Shown here: positions 34,599 through 44,656 of the stretch, one piece after another | How positions within the stretch are numbered: the stretch's first letter is position 1 | Layout of the letters: each line of letters opens with the position of its first letter | Assembly (NCBI RefSeq): GCF_022788715.1 | Contig: NZ_CP085167.1 | Span: forward strand, 124,001 to 188,000 | Reading direction: 5' to 3' | From: Sulfitobacter sp. DSM 110093 | Lineage (GTDB): Bacteria; Pseudomonadota; Alphaproteobacteria; Rhodobacterales; Rhodobacteraceae | DNA length: 64,000 nucleotides | Notes under the pieces: model-generated | Seen by the model: only the letters and a program-made list of their open reading frames with translations | Database searches by the model: none | Told to the model about the DNA's origin: nothing | Translations under genes and position numbers: made by a program

Positions 34599-36196
34599 CG
34601 CTTTTGACGGTCTCTAATCTTTCGCTGTCGATCCACGGTCTGCGCATCCTCGACGGGGTGACCTTTTCTGTTGCGTCGGGCGAAATCGTGGCCGTGACCG
34701 GGGAAAGCGGCTCGGGCAAGTCGATGACAGCGCTGGCAGCAATGCAGCTTTTGCCCAAGGGCGCGACGACCACGGGCCATCTCATGCTGGGCGACGATGA
34801 TCTGACCCAGATGAGCGAAGCGGCCCTGTGCGGCGTGCGCGGCAATGACATCGGCATGGTGTTTCAAGAGCCGATGACCGCGCTGAACCCGGTGCAGACC
34901 ATTGGCCGCCAAGTGGCCGAAACCATCCGCGTGCACGAGCCAAGCGTGTCCCGCACCGAGGCCGAGGCCCGCGCCGCCGATACGCTTACCCGCGTCGGCC
35001 TGCCCCAAGACCGCTTCCCCCTGTCGCGCTATCCGCATGAGCTGAGCGGCGGGCAGCGCCAGCGGGTGGTGATCGCCATCGCCATTGCCCTGCGCCCCCG
35101 TCTGCTGATCGCGGATGAGCCGACCACGGCGTTGGATGTGACCACACAGGCACAAATCCTTACCCTGCTGACCCGTCTGGCGCGCGAAGACGGCATGGGG
35201 CTGTTGATGATCACACATGACCTTGCCGTCGTGGCCGATATGGCCGACCGCATCATCGTCATGCGCAAGGGGCAGATCGTCGAACAGGGGGAGACGCAGG
35301 CCCTGCTGCACAACATGCAGCACCCCTATACCAAGATGCTTTTCGACGCCTCCCGCCATGAGGTGAACCTGCCCGCCGCGCCCGCGCCCCAGCCGCTGCT
35401 GGAGGTCAAGGGCGTCTGCCGCGATTACCATCTGCCGCGCAAAACGCTGTTTGGCGCGCCCGGCACGTTCCGCGCGGTGGACAATCTCAGCTTTACCCTG
35501 AACCGGGGCGAGCGGCTGGGCTTGGTGGGGGAATCTGGTTGTGGGAAATCGACCCTGACGCGGGCGATTTTGGGGCTGGAGCCGGTGCAAGAGGGCAGCA
35601 TCACCGTCGATGGCCAACCGGTCTTTACCGGGACGCAGCCGAACCTTGCCGTGCGGCGCAAGATGCAGGTGGTGTTCCAAGACCCCTTCGGCAGCTTCAA
35701 TCCGCGCCACCGGGTCGACCGATTGGTGACCGAGCCTTTCCACTTGCTCGACACCCCGCCGCAGGGGGCCGACCGGACCCGCGCGATTGACGAGGCGCTG
35801 ACAGCCGTGGGGCTGCGCCCAGCAGATGCGCGCAAGTACATTCACGAATTTTCAGGCGGGCAGCGCCAGCGCATCGCTATTGCCCGTGCCCTAATTATCC
35901 GGCCTGAGCTTATCCTTTTTGACGAGGCGGTCAGCGCGCTGGATGTCTCGGTCCGGGCGCAGATCCTTGATCTGCTGGCCGACCTTTGCAGCCATTATAA
36001 CCTGACCTACCTTTTCATCTCGCATGACCTGTCGGTGGTGCGCACGGTGACGGACCGGGTGCTGGTGATGCAGTCCGGCAGGATCGTAGAGGCCGGAGAG
36101 ACGGCGCAGGTCTTTGACGCGCCGCAGCACGCCTATACCAAATCGCTGATCGCCGCAGCCCCGGTTTTGCCGGACCTGTCCCAGTCCGTAGGCTAG
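34595..36196 (+). CDS. Fused dual ABC ATPase (DppD-DppF)
   Basis: 533 residues with two complete nucleotide-binding domains. First: Walker A GESGSGKS, signature LSGGQRQR, Walker [13 protein letters not shown]. Second: [28 protein letters not shown]. DppD and DppF are usually separate; here one chain supplies both halves. Last gene of the operon. Confidence 0.93.
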   Translation: MTLLTVSNLSLSIHGLRILDGVTFSVASGEIVAVTGESGSGKSMTALAAMQLLPKGATTTGHLMLGDDDLTQMSEAALCGVRGNDIGMVFQEPMTALNPVQTIGRQVAETIRVHEPSVSRTEAEARAADTLTRVGLPQDRFPLSRYPHELSGGQRQRVVIAIAIALRPRLLIADEPTTALDVTTQAQILTLLTRLAREDGMGLLMITHDLAVVADMADRIIVMRKGQIVEQGETQALLHNMQHPYTKMLFDASRHEVNLPAAPAPQPLLEVKGVCRDYHLPRKTLFGAPGTFRAVDNLSFTLNRGERLGLVGESGCGKSTLTRAILGLEPVQEGSITVDGQPVFTGTQPNLAVRRKMQVVFQDPFGSFNPRHRVDRLVTEPFHLLDTPPQGADRTRAIDEALTAVGLRPADARKYIHEFSGGQRQRIAIARALIIRPELILFDEAVSALDVSVRAQILDLLADLCSHYNLTYLFISHDLSVVRTVTDRVLVMQSGRIVEAGETAQVFDAPQHAYTKSLIAAAPVLPDLSQSVG

Positions 36197-36428
36197 GCGT
36201 TTGCGCCTTGATTGTAGCGTGTCGGTCAGTTGCATTGATCGCGATGGCAATCCGACCTAACCTGAATTCGGGGATTCCCGCCACAAGGGCATGTCTGCAT
36301 GCGGTCTGAACGGCGTGTGTAAATTTCCTAGCCCAGTCAATTGCCTGAAGGCTGCGGCGCTCTACTTGTGAATGCAATGGGGTCCACCTAAAGGGTGGTC
36401 CGCCAAATATAACAATGGGAGACATCTT

Positions 36429-37388
36429 ATGAAAATGTTCAAAATGCTCGCGATGACCGGTGCCATGGTGGCCGGCACTGCGGCCATGGCGCAGGAGAAG
36501 TTCATCACCATCGGCACCGGTGGTCAGACGGGCGTTTACTTCGTCGTCGGTCAGTCGATCTGCCGTCTGGTGAACCGCGGCACAGCGGATCACAACCTGA
36601 AGTGCACCGCGCCGTCGACCGGCGGGTCCATCGCCAACATCAACGCGATCAAAGCGGGCGACATGGACATGGGCGTTGCCCAGTCCGACTGGCAGTTCCA
36701 CGCTTACAACGGTTCTTCGCAGTTCGAAGGCGACAAATTCGACAACCTGCGCGCAGTATTCTCTGTACATGGTGAGCCGTTCAACGTGATCGCCCGTGCC
36801 GACAGCGGTATCGAGTCGTTCGACGACCTCAAAGGCAAGCGCGTCAACATCGGTAACCCCGGTTCCGGTCAACGCGCCACCATGGAAGTCGTGATGGACG
36901 CCAAGGGTTGGACGCTGGACGATTTCGCACTGGCTTCCGAGCTGAAGCCAGCCGAGCAAGCTGCTGCTTTGGGTGATAACAAAGTGGATGCGATCATCTA
37001 CACCGTGGGTCACCCGAACGGTTCGATCCAAGAAGCCGTGTCGACCATCGACGCCAAGCTGATCCCTGTGGACGGTGATGCGATCCAAGGTTTGATCGAC
37101 GACAACCCCTATTATGCCGAGGCCACCGTGCCGGGCGGCATGTACAAGGGCACCGACAGCGACATCAAAACCTTCGGCGTAAAAGCGACATTCGTCACAT
37201 CCGCCGATGTGGATGACGATGTGGTCTATCAGGTTGTCAAAGCCGTCTTTGACAACTTCGACCGTTTCAAGCGCCTGCACCCGGCGTTTGAGAACCTGAC
37301 CCAAGAAGAGATGATCTCTGGCGGTCTGTCTGCTCCGCTGCACCCCGGTGCAGAGAAGTATTACAAAGAGCAAGGTTGGATCGAGTAA
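36429..37388 (+). CDS. TAXI-type TRAP binding protein
   Basis: 319 residues from ATG 36429 (behind GGGAGA), which opens a Sec signal ending AMA. The mature start EKFITIGTGGQTGVYFVVGQSICRLVN is characteristic of the TAXI family, TRAP-associated extracytoplasmic immunogenic proteins that work with a fused permease. TAXI proteins bind carboxylates such as glutamate or 2-oxoglutarate in studied cases; the ligand here is not known. Upstream 36197-36428 has no gene. Confidence 0.92.
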   Translation: MKMFKMLAMTGAMVAGTAAMAQEKFITIGTGGQTGVYFVVGQSICRLVNRGTADHNLKCTAPSTGGSIANINAIKAGDMDMGVAQSDWQFHAYNGSSQFEGDKFDNLRAVFSVHGEPFNVIARADSGIESFDDLKGKRVNIGNPGSGQRATMEVVMDAKGWTLDDFALASELKPAEQAAALGDNKVDAIIYTVGHPNGSIQEAVSTIDAKLIPVDGDAIQGLIDDNPYYAEATVPGGMYKGTDSDIKTFGVKATFVTSADVDDDVVYQVVKAVFDNFDRFKRLHPAFENLTQEEMISGGLSAPLHPGAEKYYKEQGWIE

Positions 37389-37407
37389 TCTTCGCGTGAC
37401 ATGATAG

Positions 37408-37435
37408 CTCTGGCGGCGGTACGCTGCCGTCAGAG
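37408..37435 (+). terminator. Intercistronic stem-loop after the TAXI gene
   Basis: The arms CTCTGGCGGC and GCCGTCAGAG pair with one G-T wobble around an 8-base loop. An A-rich, not T-rich, flank follows, so it is likelier an mRNA-stabilising hairpin favouring the binding protein than a full terminator. The same design is seen after dctP at 1.5 kb. Confidence 0.45.
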
Positions 37436-37490
37436 ACCCGAAAAAACAATATGCGCATCCATCCTAAGGTGGAGCCGACAGGGGGAAGAT

Positions 37491-40244
37491 ATGTCTGAGA
37501 AGGACCAGCAACAGGCGGCGGCCGTTGAGACCGCCGCAACCGGTGACCGGGGCGGATTGAGCCAGGCGGAACTGGACGAACTTGTCGCTTCTTCTGATAC
37601 GGGTGGCCGTGCTGTTAGTGGGCTGATGGGCACCTTGCTGCTGTTGGTGGCACTGGCTTGGTCGCTGTTTCAACTCTACATCGCGTCACCCATTGGTCTG
37701 TTCAACGATACGCTGGCCCGCTCCATTCACTTGGGCTTTGCCGTATTCCTTGGCATCATGGTGTTTCCAGCCACGCGGACGAGTTTTCAGGTGGCACTTG
37801 GTGTCATCGTTCCGGCCGTTCTTGCCGCGCTCTTTATGGTCAGCACCAAGGATTCGACCGCGATTTGGTGGATCCCGATCCCCGCACTTTTCGTGATTGC
37901 GACAGTGCTGCTCGGCTCCCCCAAGAACCGCGTTCCAATCTGGGAGTGGGCCTTGGCCATCGTCGGCACCTTTTGTGCGCTATACCTCTTTATCTTCTAC
38001 CGTGAAATCGCCAACCGCGTCGGCGCACCGATCCTGCCAGACTATATCGCAGGTGTTACCGGATTGTTAATTCTGCTCGAAGCCACGCGCCGCGCCCTTG
38101 GGCCAGCGTTGATGATCGTGGCGAGCGTCTTTCTTTTCTACACCGTGCTTGGCCCCTATATGCCCAGCATCATCGCCCATAAGGGCAACAGCCTGTCGGA
38201 GATTGTGAACCACCAGTGGATCACCACCGAAGGCGTCTTTGGCATCGCGCTTGGGGTTTCGACCTCTTTCGTGTTCCTCTTCGTGCTGTTCGGCTCGCTG
38301 TTAGATCGTGCGGGCGCGGGCAACTACTTCATTCAAGTCGCGTTCAGCCTCATGGGCCACATGCGTGGCGGTCCGGCGAAAGCGGCGGTTGTGGCATCGG
38401 CAATGACCGGCCTGATCTCGGGCTCTTCCATCGCGAACGTTGTAACCACCGGCACATTCACCATTCCGCTGATGAAGAAAGTGGGCTTCAACTCCGAGAA
38501 AGCCGGCGCGGTTGAGGTGGCTTCGTCGGTCAACGGCCAGATCATGCCGCCCGTGATGGGCGCTGCGGCCTTCCTGATGGTCGAGTATGTCGGGATTCCC
38601 TATTTCGACGTGGTCAAACACGCCTTCTTGCCTGCGGTGATTTCTTACATTGCGCTTGTGTACATCGTGCACCTTGAAGCGATGAAAGCCGGGATGCAGG
38701 GTCTGCCCCGCGCCTATACACCCAAGCCGCTGGTGCAGCAGTTGATCGGCATCGCCTTTGCGATCATCGCGATCTGCGCGCTGTCCTTTGCCGTTTATTA
38801 CCTGATGGGCTGGATCCGCCCGGCCTTCCCTGAGACGGCGGGCTACATCATCTTTGTCTTCCTCACGGCGGTCTATGTTGGCCTGCTCTATGTCGCCAGC
38901 AAAGAAGAGCCGCTGAAACTGGACGACCCAAACGCAGAGGTAACATCGCTGCCGATGCCCGGCCCGACCGCGCGCTCGGGTCTGCATTTTATTCTGCCCG
39001 TGGTCGTGCTGGTCTGGGCGCTGATGGTCGACCGTCTGTCGCCCGGCCTCTCGGCCTTCTGGGCGGCGGCTTACATGATCTTTATCCTGCTGACACAGCG
39101 TCCGTTGATGGCGATGTTCCGTGGCGAAAGCCAGTTTGTGAACGATGTGAAAGCGGGTGTGCTTGACCTGATCGACGGGTTGGTCACCGGAGCGCGCAAC
39201 ATGATCGGGATCGGCATTGCCACGGCAACGGCTGGTATCATCGTGGGCGCGGTCAGCCAGACCGGTGTCGGCTCGGCATTGGCGGATGTGGTTGAGGTGC
39301 TTTCGGGCGGCAATATCCTTGCCATTCTCTTCCTGACGGCGGTCCTGTCGCTGATCCTTGGCATGGGCCTGCCCACCACGGCGAACTATATCGTGGTTTC
39401 GGCGCTGTTGGCGCCCGTCATTGTGACGCTGGGTCAGCAGAACGGGCTGATCGTACCGCTGATCGCTGTGCACCTCTTTGTCTTCTACTTCGGCATCATG
39501 GCCGACGTGACCCCGCCGGTGGGGCTGGCAAGCTTTGCCGCTGCCGCTGTTTCGGGCGGTGATCCGATCCGCACAGGTCTCGTGGCCTTCTTCTACTCCC
39601 TGCGCACCGCAGCGCTGCCGTTCCTGTTTATCTTCAACACGGAACTGCTGTTGATCGGGGTCACATGGGGGCAGGGGTTGTTCATCTTTGTGGTGGCGAC
39701 GGTGGCGATGCTGCTCTTTGCCGCCGCGACCCAAGGCTGGTTTCTGGCCCGCAACCGTTTCTATGAGACCATCGCGCTGCTGCTGATTGCCTTTACCCTG
39801 TTCCGTCCGGGCTTCTGGATGGACATGGTCTATCCGCCCTATAGCGAAGAGGCCCCGACCGAAATCGTGCAAGCGGCAGAGGAAACACCGGCGGGCGAAC
39901 GGCTGCGACTGCGTGTTTCTGGTGTGAACGATCTGGGCGACCCGTTGGAGTTCGTCGCGCTGCTGCCGATTGGCGCAGGCGAGACGGGGGCCGAGAAGCT
40001 GGAAGCCGCAGGTCTCATGTTCCGCGAGGATGGCGACAAGATGATCATCGACGATGTGGTCTACGACAGCCCCGCACAATCAGCGGGCCTTGATTGGGAC
40101 CAAGAGGTGCTGCGCGTCCTGAAACCGATGCCGCAGCCCAGCAAATACTGGATGTTCATCCCTGCGCTGCTACTTCTAGCATTGGTCGTTTTCCTGCAAC
40201 GGGGCCGTGCTGCGCGCGAAACGCGCAAGCCCGCGACAGCCTGA
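37491..40244 (+). CDS. TRAP transporter fused permease (4TM/12TM) with DUF3394 tail
   Basis: 917 residues from ATG 37491 behind GGGGGA. The small and large permease subunits are fused. Membrane segments run from about 45 to 790, with DctM-like motifs GSSIANVVTTGTFTIPLMK, GQIMPPVMGAAAFL, LGMGLPTTANYIVVSALLAP and ADVTPPVGLASFAAAAV. A C-terminal periplasmic segment with a last helix (about 800-917) matches the DUF3394 extension found on TAXI-TRAP permeases. It pairs with the TAXI protein upstream and a UspA protein 12 bases downstream. Confidence 0.93.
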   Translation: MSEKDQQQAAAVETAATGDRGGLSQAELDELVASSDTGGRAVSGLMGTLLLLVALAWSLFQLYIASPIGLFNDTLARSIHLGFAVFLGIMVFPATRTSFQVALGVIVPAVLAALFMVSTKDSTAIWWIPIPALFVIATVLLGSPKNRVPIWEWALAIVGTFCALYLFIFYREIANRVGAPILPDYIAGVTGLLILLEATRRALGPALMIVASVFLFYTVLGPYMPSIIAHKGNSLSEIVNHQWITTEGVFGIALGVSTSFVFLFVLFGSLLDRAGAGNYFIQVAFSLMGHMRGGPAKAAVVASAMTGLISGSSIANVVTTGTFTIPLMKKVGFNSEKAGAVEVASSVNGQIMPPVMGAAAFLMVEYVGIPYFDVVKHAFLPAVISYIALVYIVHLEAMKAGMQGLPRAYTPKPLVQQLIGIAFAIIAICALSFAVYYLMGWIRPAFPETAGYIIFVFLTAVYVGLLYVASKEEPLKLDDPNAEVTSLPMPGPTARSGLHFILPVVVLVWALMVDRLSPGLSAFWAAAYMIFILLTQRPLMAMFRGESQFVNDVKAGVLDLIDGLVTGARNMIGIGIATATAGIIVGAVSQTGVGSALADVVEVLSGGNILAILFLTAVLSLILGMGLPTTANYIVVSALLAPVIVTLGQQNGLIVPLIAVHLFVFYFGIMADVTPPVGLASFAAAAVSGGDPIRTGLVAFFYSLRTAALPFLFIFNTELLLIGVTWGQGLFIFVVATVAMLLFAAATQGWFLARNRFYETIALLLIAFTLFRPGFWMDMVYPPYSEEAPTEIVQAAEETPAGERLRLRVSGVNDLGDPLEFVALLPIGAGETGAEKLEAAGLMFREDGDKMIIDDVVYDSPAQSAGLDWDQEVLRVLKPMPQPSKYWMFIPALLLLALVVFLQRGRAARETRKPATA

Positions 40245-40256
40245 GGAGGGCACGCC

Positions 40257-40688
40257 ATGTTTGATAATATCCTACTGACCGTTGACCTAAGTGAGCCTAG
40301 ATCATGGGAAAAGGCGTTGCCGCAGGCGATTGATATGATCCGCTTGTCCAAAGGCACCTTGCATATCCTGTCGGTCGTGCCGGATATGGGCACCCCGCTG
40401 GTCGAAGGATTTTTCCCCGTTGACTACGAAAAACAGGCCACGGGCCGCGCGGCCAAAGCGCTTGAAAAGCTTGTCGAGCGTGAAGTGCCTGATGACGTAA
40501 AGGTGAAGCAGCACCTCAAGTTCGGCAAAATCCACCGCGAGGCGCTGAAAACGATAGAGAAATCAAACGCCGATCTGGTGGTCATGGGATCAGAACACCC
40601 CGACAGCCTGCGTGAATTCCTCGTTGGCTCAAACGCCGACCGCATTGTGCGTCGTTCGCCTGTTTCCGTTCTGGTCGTGAGGGCGTAA
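40257..40688 (+). CDS. Universal stress protein (UspA family)
   Basis: 143 residues of the nucleotide-binding UspA fold. N-terminal DNILLTVDLSEP and the C-terminal ATP motif VMGSEHPDSLREFLVGSNADRIVRRSPVSVLVV are clear. A UspA gene in a TRAP operon recalls TeaD, which modulates the TeaABC ectoine transporter in Halomonas. A regulatory role on the TAXI-TRAP permease is likely by analogy. Confidence 0.9.
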   Translation: MFDNILLTVDLSEPRSWEKALPQAIDMIRLSKGTLHILSVVPDMGTPLVEGFFPVDYEKQATGRAAKALEKLVEREVPDDVKVKQHLKFGKIHREALKTIEKSNADLVVMGSEHPDSLREFLVGSNADRIVRRSPVSVLVVRA

Positions 40689-40755
40689 GACAAGTGCTTC
40701 GCGGAGATAGGCAAGGAAATGGTCCATTGCGCCGCGTTGGTCGGAGTATTCACGC

Positions 40756-41838
40756 ATGACCCCTTTCGCGATTGCCGGCGTGCAGATGTACGTCAATGCC
40801 TTGCAGCCCAATGTCGATGGCATGATCCAGCGGCTCGACATTCTGATGGCGCGCTTCCCTTGGACGCAGATGGTGCTGTTCTCTGAGCTGGCGCCTTTCG
40901 GCCCGCTCGACCGGTTTGCCCTGCCGCCCGATAACGAGACGATTGAACAGTTTCAGGCCGCCGCGCGGCGGCACCGCGTCTGGCTGATCCCCGGTTCGAT
41001 GTTCCTTAAGCACCCCGAAGATGGCCGGGTCTACAACACCTCGGTCGTCATCAACCCCGAAGGCGAGGTGGTGCGCCGCTATGCCAAGATGTTCCCGTTT
41101 CGCCCCTATGAGGCCGGGATCGCGGCGGGCAATGAATTCTGCATCTTCGACGTGCCGGATGTGGGCCGCTTTGGTCTGTCGATCTGCTATGACATGTGGT
41201 TCCCCGAGACGACGCGCCAGCTGACCTCTCAGGGTGTCGAAGTGCTGTTGCACCCCGTTCTGACCGGCACCACCGACCGCGATGCAGAGCTTGCCATCGC
41301 GCGGGCCACGGCGGCGCAGTTCCAGTGCTATATCTTTGACGTGAACGGCCTCGGCGCGGGCGGCGTGGGTAAATCCTGCGTGGTCGATCCAACCTCGATG
41401 GTGCTGCACCAGTCGGCGGGTCAAGAGGACATGTTCCCGATTGAAATCGATCTCAACATGGTACGCCGCCAGCGTGAGACGGGGATGAAGGGCTTGGGCC
41501 AGTTGCTCAAATCCTTCCGCGATCGCCCGACCGATTTCCCGGTCTATGACCGCGACAGCGGCGCGGATGCCTTCCTGCACACCCTCGGCCCGCTCGAAGT
41601 TCCGCAGCAGGGCAGCCGCGCGGGCCTGCATGTCGATGTGCCAGCCCAACAGGTGCCCGCCGAGATCCCCGCCTATAAGGGCAAGAACGGTTTCCCGCCG
41701 GAACCGCTTGCCAGCGCCACCGCCGGCACCGCGCCGGAAGTGGCACAGACTCCGGCGCCCGCGGCACCTGCTGCGGCCATGCCAGACCCACAAACAACGC
41801 CCGAGACACCCGGGCAGAACGACAATACCAGCGGCTAG
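40756..41838 (+). CDS. Carbon-nitrogen hydrolase with Pro/Ala-rich tail
   Basis: 360 residues. Nitrilase-superfamily triad: E44 (FSELAPFG), K111 (YAKMFPFRP), C144 (LSICYDMWFPE). The superfamily cleaves amides, carbamoyl groups or nitriles. About 270 residues form the catalytic domain; residues from roughly 315 are a low-complexity tail rich in Pro, Ala and Thr, absent from typical members. It sits between the TAXI-TRAP/UspA genes and the decarboxylase on the same strand. Agmatine-pathway N-carbamoylputrescine amidases belong to this superfamily, but I see no agmatine deiminase and do not assign that function. Confidence 0.88.
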   Translation: MTPFAIAGVQMYVNALQPNVDGMIQRLDILMARFPWTQMVLFSELAPFGPLDRFALPPDNETIEQFQAAARRHRVWLIPGSMFLKHPEDGRVYNTSVVINPEGEVVRRYAKMFPFRPYEAGIAAGNEFCIFDVPDVGRFGLSICYDMWFPETTRQLTSQGVEVLLHPVLTGTTDRDAELAIARATAAQFQCYIFDVNGLGAGGVGKSCVVDPTSMVLHQSAGQEDMFPIEIDLNMVRRQRETGMKGLGQLLKSFRDRPTDFPVYDRDSGADAFLHTLGPLEVPQQGSRAGLHVDVPAQQVPAEIPAYKGKNGFPPEPLASATAGTAPEVAQTPAPAAPAAAMPDPQTTPETPGQNDNTSG

Positions 41839-41846
41839 GCCGAGGT

Positions 41847-41870
41847 TAGGTACGCAGACTGCAGTACCTA
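41847..41870. promoter_or_regulatory. Inverted repeat before the decarboxylase gene
   Basis: The perfect 7-bp arms TAGGTAC and GTACCTA are separated by 10 bases, in the 65-base gap before the decarboxylase. It could be an operator or a small RNA hairpin. There is no T-run, so a terminator is unlikely. Confidence 0.4.
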
Positions 41871-41903
41871 GGCATCGGTCGGCCCTCCAGCAGAGGACGA
41901 CTG

Positions 41904-44639
41904 ATGCATTCTATGAACGACTATTCCTCGGCCATTCAATTGCGGTCGGATCGGTGGAGCGCCCTGCGCGCTGCCGCCGCCGCCATGTCGCGTGACCCTA
42001 AGGGCAAAGGCGCGGCGCAGGGCCGCAAGGAAATCGAAGCGCTGTTTGACTCGCTGGCCCTGATCGAGCCCTATTGGGCCTTTCCGGGCATGTCCGCCTT
42101 TGACCACATGCGCCGTCAATTCGCCCATGGCAATTTCGAGGATCTGGCCTTTGCGGTGAACCGGGTGACCCGTGCGCTGACCACCGGCGCTTACCGGCGC
42201 CGCACGATCCCGCTGGAACGTGACAGTCTGGATCAAGACGAACATGACGACGAGGCGATGCTCCCGCCCGAGGCGCGCGCCCTGGCCAAGCCCTATTTCG
42301 AAGTGCTGATCGTCGACAATGTGAACGAACAGCAAGAGCGCTGGCTGCGCAGCAATGTCACTCGCATGCGCCGTACCGAAGACCCGTTCATCTATGAAGC
42401 GGTTGTGGTTCCCAGCCTTGAAGACGCGCTGATCGCGGTGATGTTCAACCACAACATTCAAGCCATCGTCGTCCGCCCCGGCCTGACGTTGAAATCAAAA
42501 GTCGATCAGCAAATCCTGACCCGCTATCTCGCCCGCGCGGGGGGGCAGGATGAGATCGACGCGCTTGAACCTGAAAGCTACGGCCCCGAACTTTGCCGGA
42601 TGATTGCCAAGGTCCGGCCCGAACTGGACGCCTATCTGGTCACCGAACGCTCGGTCGAGGATATCGCCGGGCTGGATCTGGGGATCTGCCGCCGGGTTTT
42701 CTACAACCAAGAAGACTTCATGGAGTTGCACCTCAACATCCTGCGCGGGGTGCAGGCGCGGAATAAATCGCCCTTCTTTACCGCGCTGGTGGAGTATTCC
42801 AAGCAGCCAACAGGCGTTTTCCACGCCATGCCCATCAGCCGCGGCAAGTCGATCACCCGCAGCCATTGGATTCAGGACATGGGGGCGTTTTACGGGCCTA
42901 ACATCTTCCTTGCTGAGACTTCCGCCACCTCGGGTGGGCTAGACAGCCTGCTGGAACCGCACGGCCCGATCAAAGAGGCGCAGGAACTGGCCAGCCGGGC
43001 TTTCGGCTCTAAACAAACGTTTTTCGCCACCAACGGCACGTCGACCTGCAATAAAATCGTGGTGCAGGCGTTGGTGCGGCCCGGTGACATCGTGTTGGTG
43101 GACCGCGACTGCCACAAGTCGCACCATTATGGCATGGTCCTAGCGGGCGCGCAGGTCAGCTATCTCGACAGCTATCCGCTGAATGAATATTCGATGTATG
43201 GCGCAGTGCCGCTGCGGGAGGTCAAGCACCGGCTGCTGGAGCTAAAAGCGGCGGGCAAGCTTGACCGTGTGCGGATGCTTTTGCTGACCAACTGCACCTT
43301 TGACGGGCTGGTCTATAACGTCGAGCGGGTGATGGAGGAATGTCTGGCGATCAAGCCCGACCTGATCTTCCTCTGGGATGAGGCATGGTTTGCCTTTGCC
43401 CGGTTCAGCCCGACATACCGCCAGCGCACCGCAATGAACGCCGCAAATGTGCTGCGCGATAAGTTCAAATCCGAAGCCCACGCCGCCGCTTACGAAGCGC
43501 AGCAGAAAACGCTGAAGGATGCCGATGACGAGACCTTGCTGAACACAAGGTTGATCCCGCCACCACAGGCGCGGGTGCGGGCCTATGCCACGCAATCGAC
43601 CCACAAAACGCTGACCTCGCTGCGGCAAGGCTCGATGATCCACGTCAATGATCAAGACTTTAAAGGAGAAGTCGAGCAAAGCTTCCATGAAGCCTATATG
43701 ACCCACACGTCGACCTCGCCGAACTACCAGATCATTGCATCGCTTGATGTAGGGCGTCGGCAGGTCGAACTTGAAGGGTTTGAATTTGTGCAACGGCAGG
43801 TCGAAGCGGCCATGTCGATGCGCCGTGCGATCAGTGAGCACAAGCTTCTATCGAAGTATTTCAAAGTGCTCTCTGCTGGGGACATGATCCCGGAAACCCA
43901 CCGCGAAAGCGGCGTGACCAGCTACTATGATGTTGAGCAGGGCTGGACCGACATGTGGGATTGCTGGGAGCAGGATGAGTTTGTTCTCGACGCGACCCGC
44001 GTGACCTTGGCCGTGGGCGGCACCGGTTGGGACGGTGATACCTTCAAGACGCAGATCTTGATGGATAAATATGGTATCCAGATCAACAAGACCTCGCGCA
44101 ATACCGTGCTCTTTATGACCAATATCGGCACCACGCGCTCTTCGGTTGCCTATCTGATCGAAGTGCTGGTTGAGATCGCCAAATCGCTTGATGAACTGCT
44201 GGATGATGCCAGCCGGATGGAGCGGCTTTCCTTTGATCGGCGCGTCACCAACCTGATGGAAAACTACCCGCCGCTGCCGGATTTCAGTTGCTTTCACGAT
44301 GCATTCCGCGCGGCAGACACGCCCGAAGGGGACATTCGCACGCCCTTCTTCCTCGCTTATGATGAGAAAAACTGTGACTATCTCGAGCTGAACGGCTCGC
44401 TCCAAGAGGCGATGGATGCGGGCGAGACCGTGGTCTCGGCCAGTTTCATCATTCCCTATCCGCCCGGCTTCCCGATCCTTGTCCCCGGACAGGTCGTCAG
44501 TCAGGAAATCCTCGATTTCATGCGTGCCTTGGACGTGAGCGAAATCCACGGATACCGGCCCGATCTGGGCCTGCGCGTCTTTACAACTGCGGCACTAAAC
44601 CGGGTGCGCAGCAAAGACCTTTCTTCTTCACCCGTTTGA
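41904..44639 (+). CDS. Orn/Lys/Arg decarboxylase family protein (PLP fold type I)
   Basis: 911 residues, longer than the 710-760 of bacterial inducible decarboxylases. An extended N-terminal region of about 300 residues includes a receiver-like wing domain (YFEVLIVDNVNEQQERWL onward). The PLP core follows: ATNGTSTCNKIVVQAL, FLWDEAWFAF (PLP aspartate) and the Schiff-base lysine K568 in ATQSTHKTLTSL. It removes the carboxylate of a basic amino acid to give a diamine or agmatine; which one is not readable from motifs. GAGGA lies six bases before the ATG. The ATP-grasp gene follows after 17 bases. Confidence 0.88.
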   Translation: MHSMNDYSSAIQLRSDRWSALRAAAAAMSRDPKGKGAAQGRKEIEALFDSLALIEPYWAFPGMSAFDHMRRQFAHGNFEDLAFAVNRVTRALTTGAYRRRTIPLERDSLDQDEHDDEAMLPPEARALAKPYFEVLIVDNVNEQQERWLRSNVTRMRRTEDPFIYEAVVVPSLEDALIAVMFNHNIQAIVVRPGLTLKSKVDQQILTRYLARAGGQDEIDALEPESYGPELCRMIAKVRPELDAYLVTERSVEDIAGLDLGICRRVFYNQEDFMELHLNILRGVQARNKSPFFTALVEYSKQPTGVFHAMPISRGKSITRSHWIQDMGAFYGPNIFLAETSATSGGLDSLLEPHGPIKEAQELASRAFGSKQTFFATNGTSTCNKIVVQALVRPGDIVLVDRDCHKSHHYGMVLAGAQVSYLDSYPLNEYSMYGAVPLREVKHRLLELKAAGKLDRVRMLLLTNCTFDGLVYNVERVMEECLAIKPDLIFLWDEAWFAFARFSPTYRQRTAMNAANVLRDKFKSEAHAAAYEAQQKTLKDADDETLLNTRLIPPPQARVRAYATQSTHKTLTSLRQGSMIHVNDQDFKGEVEQSFHEAYMTHTSTSPNYQIIASLDVGRRQVELEGFEFVQRQVEAAMSMRRAISEHKLLSKYFKVLSAGDMIPETHRESGVTSYYDVEQGWTDMWDCWEQDEFVLDATRVTLAVGGTGWDGDTFKTQILMDKYGIQINKTSRNTVLFMTNIGTTRSSVAYLIEVLVEIAKSLDELLDDASRMERLSFDRRVTNLMENYPPLPDFSCFHDAFRAADTPEGDIRTPFFLAYDEKNCDYLELNGSLQEAMDAGETVVSASFIIPYPPGFPILVPGQVVSQEILDFMRALDVSEIHGYRPDLGLRVFTTAALNRVRSKDLSSSPV

Positions 44640-44656
44640 CCAAAAGGACCAACGAC

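Noticed and set aside
34400..37373. Two open frames of over 450 codons on the minus strand
   Set aside because: Antisense to the fused ABC ATPase and the TAXI gene; shadow composition.
38301..40079. 592-codon open frame on the minus strand
   Set aside because: Antisense to the TRAP fused permease; composition dominated by Arg, His, Asp and Gln with no recognisable fold.
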